DNA of 64,000 nucleotides from Streptomyces hygroscopicus (GTDB lineage Bacteria; Actinomycetota; Actinomycetes; Streptomycetales; Streptomycetaceae), in assembly GCA_002021875.1 (NCBI GenBank), contig CP018627.1, positions 9,610,001 through 9,674,000 of the forward strand, read 5' to 3'. A program made the translations under genes and the position numbers. Below, piece by piece: positions 46,583 to 54,550 of the stretch; positions within the stretch are counted from its first letter, which is position 1; every line of letters starts with the position of its first letter. The notes under the pieces were generated by a model. It ran no database searches. It had not been told where the DNA came from and saw only the letters and a list, made by a program, of their open reading frames with translations.

Positions 46583-46634
46583 GTTATCGGTAACGTACAG
46601 GCGTGCAGGTGGTTTGGAAAGACGCGCGTTAACG
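46583..46634. promoter_or_regulatory. LacI-type operators in the divergent mannoside promoter region
   Basis: GTTATCGGTAAC (46583-46594) is a near-palindrome (5 of 6 pairs) and CGTTAACG (46627-46634) is a perfect one, in the 109 bp between the binding-protein gene and the isomerase gene. They fit the LacI half-site style GTTA-CG and are probably bound by the LacI regulator encoded downstream. A further near copy (GTTACCGATACC) lies inside the isomerase gene at 47323. Confidence 0.6.
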
Positions 46635-46656
46635 TATCTCTCACGGGATTGGTGAC

Positions 46657-48441
46657 ATGGGCGAGAGTCCGCAGGTCAAGACGAAGGCACCGCAGTACGA
46701 TCCGACACCGTGCTATCCCGTCCTCGCCGACGCGGTCGCCGTCGGCTGGGCCGACGCGGCCGGGACGCTCCCGAAGGGGACCCGGGTCCTCGCCGTGGAC
46801 GGCCCCGCCGTACTGGACTGGGCCGCCGTCGCCGCCGGGCTGCGCGCGGCGTTCGATGATCGGCGCACCCCGGTGGAGTTCGCGGACGTCCGCACGGCGG
46901 TGCGCGACTGGGAGACGGTACGGCGGCTCACGGACTCCGAAGAGCTGCGGGGCGACCCCGACTTCGCGAGGCTGGCCGGCGGCGACCTGTCCGACCTGAT
47001 GGATGCGCGGGCCCTGGCGGCGCTCGCGGACCCGGGGGAGGGCGGCGCGGGCGAATCCGGCGCGGGCGAATCCGACCTGGGCGAGGGCGGCGTGCTGCGC
47101 GTTCTGCTCGGGCCCGGCGCCGCGCTCGCGGACGCCGACGTCCTGTGGTGGGCCGACCTGCCGAAGCGGTACGCGGAGGCGGCGGTCAAGCACGGCCGGG
47201 GCCGCAACCTCGCGGCGCCCGAGGACGAGCCGCCGACCCTGCGACGGCTGCTCTACATCGACTGGCCGCTGCTCGACCGCCATCGCGACCACATGGCGGG
47301 GCGGATCGACCGCTGGATCGACGTTACCGATACCGTCGACCCGACGTCGATCGGCGGGCAGGCGCTGCGCGAGACCTGCCGGTCGCTCGCCGCCCGCCCC
47401 TTCCGTACCCGGCCGACCTTCAACTCGACGCCATGGGGCGGACACTGGGGACAGGAGACGCTCGGTCACAACCCGGACGCGGAGAACACCGCCCTCGGCT
47501 ACGAGCTGATCGCGCCGGAGAGCGGCGTCCTGCTCGGCGACGACGCCTCCAGGTGTGTGGAGGTGCCGTTCCAGCTCGTCGTCGCGCTCTCCCCGGTGGA
47601 TGTGCTCGGCCCCGCAGTGCACGAGATGTTCGGCACGTCGTTCCCCGTGCGCTTCGACTACCTCGACACCGTCGGCGGCGGCAACCTCTCCGTCCACTGC
47701 CATCCCAGGCCCGACGACATGCGCGACGTCTTCGGCTGGCCCTACACCCAGCACGAGACCTACTACCTGATGCGTGCCGGGGACCACAGCAAGGTCTTCC
47801 TCGGACTGCGCGAGGGCGCCGACGTCGAGGCGTTCCACCACAGCGCCCACGCCGCCGACGCACACGGCACACCCTTCGACATCGAGCGGTATGTGCAGGT
47901 GTTTCCCGCCGAGGCCGGGCAGCTCTACCTGGTCCCGGCCGGCACCCCGCACGGCAGCGGCGAGGGCAACGTCGTCCTCGAAGTCAGCGCCACCCCGTAC
48001 CTGTACTCCCTGCGGTTCTACGACTGGCTGCGGCGGGACGCGGCGGACCGGCAGCGTGCCGTCCACGTGGAGCACGCCTTCCGTAATCTCGACCCGGCGC
48101 GGTCGGGCGAAGCGGTCGCCCGCGAACTGGTCCAGTCGCCCCGGCCGCTGTCCGCCGGTGACGGCTGGAGGGAGGAATTGCTCGGCGCACTGCCGGCGAT
48201 GTTCTTCCAGGTGCACCGGATCGCCGTCGAGCCGGGCCGCACCGCCGAGCAGGAGACCGACGGCCGCTTCCACGTGCTGACCGTGGTCGACGGGCAGGGC
48301 GCGGTCATCACCACCGCCGCCGGGCACCGGCACTCCGTACACTATGCCGAGACCATCGCAGTCCCGGCGTCCGTCGCCTCCTACCGCGTGCACAATCAGG
48401 GGCCGGAGCCGGTCCGTCTGGTGAAGGCACAGGTGGTATGA
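46657..48441 (+). CDS. Class I mannose-6-phosphate-isomerase-like cupin protein
   Basis: A 594-residue protein whose second half is a double cupin of the phosphomannose-isomerase type: NLSVHCHPRPDDMRDVFGWPYTQHETYYLM, GTPHGSGEGNVVLEVSATPY, zinc ligand His/Glu residues, and a final small-barrel segment (VVDGQGAVITTAAGH). The first 220 residues (to about DWPLLDRHRDHMAG) are an extra domain with Asp/Arg-rich motifs, reminiscent of a nucleoside kinase-like region but without a P-loop I can see. In this locus it should convert mannose-6-phosphate to fructose-6-phosphate. It is coupled to the LacI gene by a 4-bp overlap. Confidence 0.78.
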   Translation: MGESPQVKTKAPQYDPTPCYPVLADAVAVGWADAAGTLPKGTRVLAVDGPAVLDWAAVAAGLRAAFDDRRTPVEFADVRTAVRDWETVRRLTDSEELRGDPDFARLAGGDLSDLMDARALAALADPGEGGAGESGAGESDLGEGGVLRVLLGPGAALADADVLWWADLPKRYAEAAVKHGRGRNLAAPEDEPPTLRRLLYIDWPLLDRHRDHMAGRIDRWIDVTDTVDPTSIGGQALRETCRSLAARPFRTRPTFNSTPWGGHWGQETLGHNPDAENTALGYELIAPESGVLLGDDASRCVEVPFQLVVALSPVDVLGPAVHEMFGTSFPVRFDYLDTVGGGNLSVHCHPRPDDMRDVFGWPYTQHETYYLMRAGDHSKVFLGLREGADVEAFHHSAHAADAHGTPFDIERYVQVFPAEAGQLYLVPAGTPHGSGEGNVVLEVSATPYLYSLRFYDWLRRDAADRQRAVHVEHAFRNLDPARSGEAVARELVQSPRPLSAGDGWREELLGALPAMFFQVHRIAVEPGRTAEQETDGRFHVLTVVDGQGAVITTAAGHRHSVHYAETIAVPASVASYRVHNQGPEPVRLVKAQVV

Positions 48442-49460
48442 GCGCACACTCGGGTTCCGAACCGGCCCTCACCATGCGGGACGTGGCCGCGCGGCTCGGC
48501 GTCAGCCCGATGACCGTCTCCCGCGCGCTGCGCGGTCAGCGCGGCATCGGCGAGGCCACCCGCCAGCGGGTGCTCGCCGAGGTGGAGGCTCTCGGCTATC
48601 GCCCCAACAAGCGTGCCCGGGAGCTGCGTTCGGGCGGTCCGAACGAGCTCATCGGACTGGTCGTGACCAACCTGGCGAACCCGTTCTACTCCCAACTCGC
48701 CGTGGGCCTCGAGCAGATCTGCGTGGGCTACGGCGCACGGGTCATGCTCGGCAGCACCGGGGAGGACCCGGCCGCCGAACGCGAGGTGGTGGCCGACCTG
48801 GTGGACCGCGGCGTGGACGGCCTGGTCGTCGTCCCGGCCGGGCATGACCACAGCCACCTCGACGGGACACGGCTGCGCGACCTCCCGGTGGTGCTCGCCG
48901 CCAGCCCGCCGATGGGCATCGACGTGGACTGCGTCCTCGTCGACGACTTCGGCGGCACCCGGGACGCCTGCCGCCGGCTCACCGCCCGCGGCCACCGGCG
49001 CATCGGCTTCCTCGGTCTGCCGCCGTCGCTGTGGACGGGCTCCGAGCGCTTCCGGGGCTATGCGGTGGCGTTGGAGGAGGCGGGCATCGCGCTCGACGAG
49101 CGGTACGTCAGCCGGCACCGGAGCGACAGCGCGCTCGCGGAGAAGGCGGCGCGCGCCATGCTCGCCCTGCCGGACCCGCCGACCGCGCTGCTGACCGCCA
49201 ACAACCGGAACACGGTCGGCGCGCTGCGCGCCCTGCGGGACCGCGCGCGGGACCAGGAGCCGGTCGCCCTCGCGGGCTTCGACGACATCGAACTCGCCGA
49301 CATGCTGCACCTGCCGCTCACCGTCGTCTCCTACGACCCGGTCGAAGTCGGCCGGGCCGCGGCGACGCTGCTCTTCGAGCGCCAGGCGAGCACCGCCCCC
49401 CAGCCGTCGCGGCGCGTGACGATCGCGACCACACTTGTCGACCATCCGGCGCCGCGGTAG
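48438..49460 (+). CDS. LacI-family regulator of the mannoside locus
   Basis: A 340-residue LacI protein: HTH MRDVAARLGVSPMTVSRALRG (residues 10-30), hinge helix GYRPNKRARELRSG, and a periplasmic-binding-protein-like effector domain (NELIGLVVTNLANPFYSQL...GFDDIELADMLHLPLT). Overlaps the isomerase gene by 4 bp and is followed at 6 bp by the ROK kinase. Probably represses the import operon and its own operon until a mannose-derived ligand binds. Confidence 0.92.
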   Translation: MSAHSGSEPALTMRDVAARLGVSPMTVSRALRGQRGIGEATRQRVLAEVEALGYRPNKRARELRSGGPNELIGLVVTNLANPFYSQLAVGLEQICVGYGARVMLGSTGEDPAAEREVVADLVDRGVDGLVVVPAGHDHSHLDGTRLRDLPVVLAASPPMGIDVDCVLVDDFGGTRDACRRLTARGHRRIGFLGLPPSLWTGSERFRGYAVALEEAGIALDERYVSRHRSDSALAEKAARAMLALPDPPTALLTANNRNTVGALRALRDRARDQEPVALAGFDDIELADMLHLPLTVVSYDPVEVGRAAATLLFERQASTAPQPSRRVTIATTLVDHPAPR

Positions 49461-49466
49461 GCGCCG

Positions 49467-50447
49467 ATGACGGTTTCCGGAGGTCCCGTGCCGCCCAGCG
49501 TCATGCCGTCCAGCGTCGTGCCGCCTCCCGTCGTGCCGCCACCCCTCGTGCCCGTCCTCGAAGTGGGCGGTTCCCATGTCACCGCGGCGGCCGTCGACCT
49601 CGACCGGGCCCGGATCGCCGACGGCACCAGGCACCGCCTGCCGCTGGCTCCCGGCGTCGGCCCCGAGGACTTCCTCGCCGCGCTCGCCGAGACCGCGGGC
49701 GGCGTGCTCTCGGCGACCGCCCTCGGCGCGCGTGCGGTCCGCGACACCTGGGGCATCGCGGTCCCGGGGCCGTTCGACTACGCGCGCGGCATCGCCCGCT
49801 ACCACGGCGTCGGCAAGTTCGCCTCGCTGGACGGCCTTGCCGTCGGCGAACTCCTGACGCCCCGGCTGAACCCGCGCCCGGCCGGGCTGCGGTTCCTCAA
49901 CGACGCCTCCGCCTTCGCGCTCGGCGCCCGGCACACGGTGCACACCGGGAGCGGGCGCCTCGTGGCGGTCACGCTCGGCACGGGGATCGGCTCCGCGTTC
50001 CTGGACCGGGGGACGATCGTCGAGGACGACCCGCGTGTGCCGCCCGAGGGCCGCGTCGACCTGCTCACCGTGGACGGCCGTCCGCTGGAGGACACGGTCT
50101 CCACCCGGGCGATGACCGCCCGTTACACGGACCGCACCGGCCGTCCCGTCGACGGGCTGCGCGAGCTGACGGCCCTCGCCGCCGACGATGTCACCGCCCG
50201 CGACGTCATCACCTCGGCCCTGCGCGCCCTCGGCGACGCCCTCGCCCCGTGGCTGACCGCCTTCGAGGCCGACACGGTGGTCTTCGGCGGCTCCATCACG
50301 GCCGCATGGCCACTGATAGGCCCTCCCCTCTACGCCGGCCTGACCCACCACGACCCGCGGCTCGCACAACTCGCCCTGTCGGTACGCGACGACGGCGAGG
50401 ACCAGGCCCTGCTGGGCGCTGCGGTGTTCGCGGCGCGCGACGCGTAG
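49467..50447 (+). CDS. ROK-family sugar kinase
   Basis: A 326-residue ROK protein starting 6 bp after lacI. N-terminal Pro/Val-rich leader (MTVSGGPVPPSVM...), then VLEVGGSHVTAAAVDL, WGIAVPGPFDY, LNDASAFALGARH (catalytic Asp region), VTLGTGIGSAFL and VVFGGSITAAWP. It lacks the Cys/His zinc motif of many ROK kinases and has ALGA where ALGE is common. It probably phosphorylates mannose released by the alpha-mannosidase. Confidence 0.85.
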   Translation: MTVSGGPVPPSVMPSSVVPPPVVPPPLVPVLEVGGSHVTAAAVDLDRARIADGTRHRLPLAPGVGPEDFLAALAETAGGVLSATALGARAVRDTWGIAVPGPFDYARGIARYHGVGKFASLDGLAVGELLTPRLNPRPAGLRFLNDASAFALGARHTVHTGSGRLVAVTLGTGIGSAFLDRGTIVEDDPRVPPEGRVDLLTVDGRPLEDTVSTRAMTARYTDRTGRPVDGLRELTALAADDVTARDVITSALRALGDALAPWLTAFEADTVVFGGSITAAWPLIGPPLYAGLTHHDPRLAQLALSVRDDGEDQALLGAAVFAARDA

Positions 50448-50507
50448 CGCTCGCCCACCCGTCTGTCCGGTCGCCCTGCCGCGCTGGTCACACCGGCGCA
50501 GGCGCCA

Positions 50508-50537
50508 CCGGCAGCGGCCCGAGGCGGCCACTGCCGG
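50508..50537. terminator. Strong hairpin between convergent ROK and beta-lactamase-family genes
   Basis: CCGGCAG and CTGCCGG (outer) and GGCC and GGCC (inner) form a near-continuous 12-bp stem with one C-A mismatch and a 6-nt loop. It lies 61 bp past the ROK stop and 52 bp past the stop of the convergent gene, so it can end both transcripts. Confidence 0.65.
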
Positions 50538-50588
50538 CGGTGTCTCGACGACCGGGCCCGCACGTGGATCGCGGACCGGTCCGGAGTA

Positions 50589-51734
50589 TCAGGGGCGGGT
50601 CCGGCACAGTTCCTGGTCCACGAGTGTGCTCATGGCCTGCTGGGTGTCGTCGCCTCCGTCGCTGGTGACGTACACCACGGCGGTCCGGGTGCCGTCCCGG
50701 GTGACGCCACCCCAGGTGTGATAGCCGAGCAGTTCGCCCGGGTGGCCGAAGTAGCTGCCGCCACAGGACAACGGGATCTCGCCCAGACCGAGTCCGTACC
50801 GCACGCCCAGCTCGGGCGCGGGCTTGGTGGTCGTCATCTCGTCGAGCTGTGCCGGAGCCAGCAGACGGCCGCCGAGCAGTGCGGTGTGGAACCGGTTCAG
50901 GTCGTGCGTGGTGCTGATGATCGAGCCGGAGCCGGCGGCCATACTCGGATTGAGCGCCGTGACGTCGATGCTGGTGTGGGTGTTGAACGCGGCGTAGCTG
51001 TGGGCGTGCGGGCCCGGGATGGACGGGGAGGCGCCGGGCGTGCTGGTGTCCTTCAGGCCCAGCGGGCGGATGATCCGGTCGTTCACCTCCTGTGCCCAGC
51101 TCCGGCCGGTGACCTCGTGGATGATCATCGCGGCGAGAACGTAGTTGGTGTTGGAGTACGACCAGCCGTCGCCCGGCGGGAAGTTGGGCCGGTGCTTCAT
51201 CGCCAGGCCGACCAACTCCTCGGGGGTGTAGCCGCGGAACCGCTCGGCCCGATAGCCCTCCGCGCTGTTCAACGCGGGTATCTCCGGCAGGACGTCATGG
51301 ATGCCGCTGGTGTGCTGCAGCAGCTGCCGCACGGTGATCCGGCTGCCGTCGTTGTCGTTGCCCTGGACCACTCCCGGTAACCACTGCTCGACGGTGTCCT
51401 CCAGGGACATGCGCCCCTCGCCGACGAGTTGCAGCACGACGGTGGCGGTGAAGGTCTTGGTGGCGCTGCCGATCCGGAAACCGCCGTTGCGTGGCATCGG
51501 CCTCCCGGTGCCCACCTTGGCCGTCCCGGCGCGCGCGCTGTCACGTCTGTCCGGTGACGTCACCTCGGCGAGCACACCGACGGCCCCGGTGTCGTGGACC
51601 GTGTCCACCTGCTCTTGGAGCGGATCGGCCGGCCGCGGCTTCGCCGCCGCCGGCCCGGTCGAGGCGGCGAGGAGGACCGTGGCCAGACCGGTCAGGACGA
51701 GCCGGCCCCGCCGGCGCCTTCCCGGCACATGCAT
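50589..51734 (-). CDS. Secreted serine beta-lactamase-fold hydrolase (D-alanyl-D-alanine carboxypeptidase-like)
   Basis: A 381-residue exported protein: signal peptide RRRRGRLVLTGLATVLLAAS to about AAAKP. Active-site motifs: SATK (nucleophile, GSATKTFTAT), YSN (GWSYSNTNYVLAAMII) and a third motif of HTWGG type in place of KTG. This puts it in the class C/DD-peptidase-like family, without proof of beta-lactamase activity. Ends convergent with the ROK gene. The ATG has AAGGGG upstream. Confidence 0.88.
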   Translation of the reverse strand: MHVPGRRRRGRLVLTGLATVLLAASTGPAAAKPRPADPLQEQVDTVHDTGAVGVLAEVTSPDRRDSARAGTAKVGTGRPMPRNGGFRIGSATKTFTATVVLQLVGEGRMSLEDTVEQWLPGVVQGNDNDGSRITVRQLLQHTSGIHDVLPEIPALNSAEGYRAERFRGYTPEELVGLAMKHRPNFPPGDGWSYSNTNYVLAAMIIHEVTGRSWAQEVNDRIIRPLGLKDTSTPGASPSIPGPHAHSYAAFNTHTSIDVTALNPSMAAGSGSIISTTHDLNRFHTALLGGRLLAPAQLDEMTTTKPAPELGVRYGLGLGEIPLSCGGSYFGHPGELLGYHTWGGVTRDGTRTAVVYVTSDGGDDTQQAMSTLVDQELCRTRP

Positions 51735-52068
51735 GGTGAGCCCCTTTCTGTTCGGGTTGCCCGCGCGTTCGGGGACCGCTCAGGCTGTGGCCCGCGGCTG
51801 TTTCGCCCCCGGAGCCGGTGGTCTGCGACCATCCCACCAGTGGAGAGGGGATCGGCACATCCGGCCGTCCCCCTGACATGCCGATGCGCTGCCCTCAGGG
51901 CAATGGCTGGGGTTACCCCCCGTAGACATGCTCAAGGCTTTCCCCGGAGGGCATCGAGGAAGGCCTTCGCCCGTCCGGATGACAAGCCCCGCCGCGCGCG
52001 GGCGCCGCGTGCCACGTCACCCGGGTGCGTCCGCGCCGCGTGCTTGAGGTGACGCCCGGAGGTGGAGC
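51735..52068. other. Upstream region of the beta-lactamase-fold gene
   Basis: About 330 bp, divergent from a decayed gene. It contains a perfect palindrome TGCCCT-C-AGGGCA (51890-51902), a possible operator, and an AAGGCCTT site. No gene is recognised. Confidence 0.5.
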
Positions 52069-52413
52069 ATGCGAGTGGGGTTGCACGCGCTCGGTGTCGG
52101 TGACGGTGCCCGTCCCGAGGTGGTCCGTGCGGTGGCCACAGCCGCCGAGACGCACGGCTTCGCGAGGCTCTGGTGCGGCGAGCACGTGGTGCTCGTGGAC
52201 GCGCCCGCCTCTCGCTACCCCTACTCCGCGGACGGCCGGCTCGCCGTGCCCGCGGACGCGGACTGCCTGGACCCGCTGCTCGCCCTGACCTTCGCGGCGG
52301 CGGTCACCAGCCGGATCGAGCTCGCCACCGGCGTACTCCTGCTGCCCGAGCACAACCCGAAGCCGCCGACATCCGGCCAGCGGGCCCCGCATCCGGCCAG
52401 CAGGCCCCGATAG
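52069..52413 (+). pseudogene. Truncated luciferase-like (LLM class) oxidoreductase
   Basis: The first 96 or so residues are a proper bacterial luciferase-type start (GLHALGVGDGARPEVVRAV, FARLWCGEHVVLVDA, LTFAAAVTSRIELATG, LLLPEHNPK), normally continuing HPVLLAKQLATLD over about 290 residues. Here the frame turns into TSGQRAPHPASRPR and stops. The truncation point carries two tandem copies of a 20-bp sequence (CATCCGGCCAGC...) at about 52370-52409. Confidence 0.7.
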
Positions 52414-52448
52414 GTGACCGCCCAGCGCCGCGTCGCGCCGGATCCGCG

Positions 52449-53342
52449 TCAGGTCTGTGCCGGTCCTGGGACGCCCAGTCGGTCGGCCACGGCGGTGAGG
52501 GCCGTTCCCAGCGGGAGGGCGACCCGGGTGACGGCGTGCTGGTCGCCCCGGGTCGGGGCCAGGTTGACGATCAGCACCGGCTTCCCGGCCTTGGCCGCCT
52601 GGCGGACGAACCGGAGCCCGGACATCACCGTCAGTGAGGAGCCCAGGACCAGCAGTGAGGTGGCTTCACGGACCAGCTCGCGGCAGTGCTCGACCCGCCG
52701 CGGCGGAACGGCTTCGCCGAAGAACACCACGTCCGGTTTGAGGATGCCGCCGCAGACCGTACAGGGCACCACACGGAAGTCCCCGACCTGCTCGTCCGTG
52801 AGGTCGGCGTCACCGTCCGGGTTGATTCCGGCGGCCACCGGCGCGAAGCCCACATTGGCCTCCTCCAGCCGCCGGGCCAGTTCGCTGCGCGGGCTGGTGG
52901 CGCCGCAGTCAAGGCAGACGACCCGGTCCAGGCTTCCGTGGAGTTCCACGACGCCCTCGCTGCCGGCGGCCTGGTGCAGGCCGTCGACGTTCTGGGTGAT
53001 CACACCCGAGAGCAGGCCGTGCCGCGCGAAAGCGGCCACGGCCCGGTGCCCGGGGTTGGGACGGGCGCGGCCGAAGGTGCGCCAGCCGAGGTGGCTGCGG
53101 GCCCAGTACCGGCGCCGGGCCCGGGCGCCGCCGGTGAAGTCCTGGTAGGTCATCGGGGTATGCCGGCTCAGGCTCCCGCCCTCGCCCCGGTAGTCGGGGA
53201 TGCCCGACTCCGTGGAGATGCCCGCCCCACTGAGCACCAGCACCCCGCCGGTGCTCAGCGTGTCGGCGACCGGCGCCAGGTCCGTGGTGCCCGGCGGCAG
53301 GTCCTCGACGGGGGTCCAGCTCAAAGTGGGGCGCATGCGCAT
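52449..53342 (-). CDS. Sir2-family NAD-dependent protein deacetylase
   Basis: A 297-residue sirtuin. It has GAGISTESGIPDYRG (NAD), TQNVDGLHQAAG (catalytic His in VELHG), four zinc cysteines (CLDC about residue 140 and CTVC about residue 195), and LVLGSSLTVMSG. Deacetylates proteins, for example acetyl-CoA synthetase. Convergent with the truncated luciferase-like gene, 35 bp apart. Acts in the cytosol. Confidence 0.95.
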   Translation of the reverse strand: MRMRPTLSWTPVEDLPPGTTDLAPVADTLSTGGVLVLSGAGISTESGIPDYRGEGGSLSRHTPMTYQDFTGGARARRRYWARSHLGWRTFGRARPNPGHRAVAAFARHGLLSGVITQNVDGLHQAAGSEGVVELHGSLDRVVCLDCGATSPRSELARRLEEANVGFAPVAAGINPDGDADLTDEQVGDFRVVPCTVCGGILKPDVVFFGEAVPPRRVEHCRELVREATSLLVLGSSLTVMSGLRFVRQAAKAGKPVLIVNLAPTRGDQHAVTRVALPLGTALTAVADRLGVPGPAQT

Positions 53343-53463
53343 GCCGCCAGGGTACGGAACAGGCCGCCACCACCCACGTCCGCCGTCGATTCCCGAGCAA
53401 CGCGGCGGAGCGCCCGGTGGCCCACGGTACGACCGCCGCGGTCCCCGGACATGGTGGGATGTC

Positions 53464-54435
53464 TCAGCCGCGTATGGTCACGCCGTGGCGCGTACGCAGT
53501 CGGCGCAGCTCCCACAGGGAGAGCCCGGTCACCGAGAGCGGACCGCCGAACAGGGAGCAGAACTGGACCCACAGCGGCCCGCTCGGCATACCGCTCCCGG
53601 TCACGTTGAAGACGGCGGTCACCCAGACGATCACCATGGTGATCACGGCCGGCAGCGCGGCGTGCACATAGGCGGTGTTGAAGGCGGAGCGCGCGACGTA
53701 GGCCGAGGCCAGGAAGAAGAACGGCAGCAGCCACACCACGAACCAGAGCGCCGGGACGGCGGCCACGAACAGCCATACCCCGTGCAGCCCGTGCAGCAGC
53801 GTGGTGCCCAAGATCAGGTATATCGAGCCGGCGAGGACGGCCACGGTCAGGACGTACCACCCGACGGTCTTGAACGGGACGCCGAGCCGGGAGCGCAGCA
53901 TCCGCCGCCGCTCCGCGGGTGCGTAGCGGATGAAGAGGGCGATCACCACCGGTCCGGCGATGATCAGCAGGACCGGGGTCAGGATGATTTGGGCGACGCT
54001 CTCGTTGGCCTTGCCCTCCAGGCCGTCGTCCGACCCGTACACGTAGTAGAGCGCGATCGTCGCGAGGACGCCGATCGCCGTGCGGGTGATCTGGACGCGG
54101 TTGACCACGGGGTCGTGCACGCGCCCGCCGCCGTCCTGGTCGAACAGTCGCCGCGCGGCCCGGTGCACCGAGCGGGCCAAGGGGACGATCAAGAAGAGGA
54201 AGGGCACCCGCCGGTACCCGCGCCGACCCCTGGGCGCGGGCCGGTAGGGCCCGGGCGGCGGGGGCGGGGGCCCGTAGGGGTTCGGTGGCGGCGGCCCGTA
54301 CGGATCCGGCGCCGGTGGCGGTCCGTACGGATCCGGTGTCGGCGGCGGCCCGTGCGGACCGGGTGCCGGCGGCGGCCCCCATTGATTGCCTCCCTGCCCG
54401 GGGCCGTTCGGCAGACCCCATCCCCCCGTTGCCAT
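53464..54435 (-). CDS. Multipass membrane protein with Pro/Gly/Tyr-rich N terminus
   Basis: A 323-residue protein starting at ATG 54435 (GAGGAGG 7 nt upstream). The first 70 residues are repeats of the type GPPPAPDPYGPPP, followed by an Arg-rich stretch and about six membrane segments (TAIGVLATIALYYVYG, IILTPVLLIIAGPVVIALFI, VGWYVLTVAVLAGSIYLIL, GVWLFVAAVPALWFVVWLL, ALPAVITMVIVWVTAV). Low-complexity Pro-rich leaders like this are common on Streptomyces membrane proteins. No function recognised. Confidence 0.7.
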   Translation of the reverse strand: MATGGWGLPNGPGQGGNQWGPPPAPGPHGPPPTPDPYGPPPAPDPYGPPPPNPYGPPPPPPGPYRPAPRGRRGYRRVPFLFLIVPLARSVHRAARRLFDQDGGGRVHDPVVNRVQITRTAIGVLATIALYYVYGSDDGLEGKANESVAQIILTPVLLIIAGPVVIALFIRYAPAERRRMLRSRLGVPFKTVGWYVLTVAVLAGSIYLILGTTLLHGLHGVWLFVAAVPALWFVVWLLPFFFLASAYVARSAFNTAYVHAALPAVITMVIVWVTAVFNVTGSGMPSGPLWVQFCSLFGGPLSVTGLSLWELRRLRTRHGVTIRG

Positions 54436-54550
54436 CGCGATTCCTCCTCGCCCCTGCGGCCCATGCGTTCGACCGCTCATTTTTCGCCAGTGGCCGGGGA
54501 ATTGTAAGGCACGCGGTTGAAGTCCTGCCGGGTCGCGCGGGGCAGGGGGT

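Noticed and set aside
45262-48447. The upstream part of a 1380-codon minus frame reaching over the binding-protein and isomerase genes
   Set aside because: Only its last 318 codons (from 45261) are permease; the rest is antisense or wrong-frame to well-supported genes.
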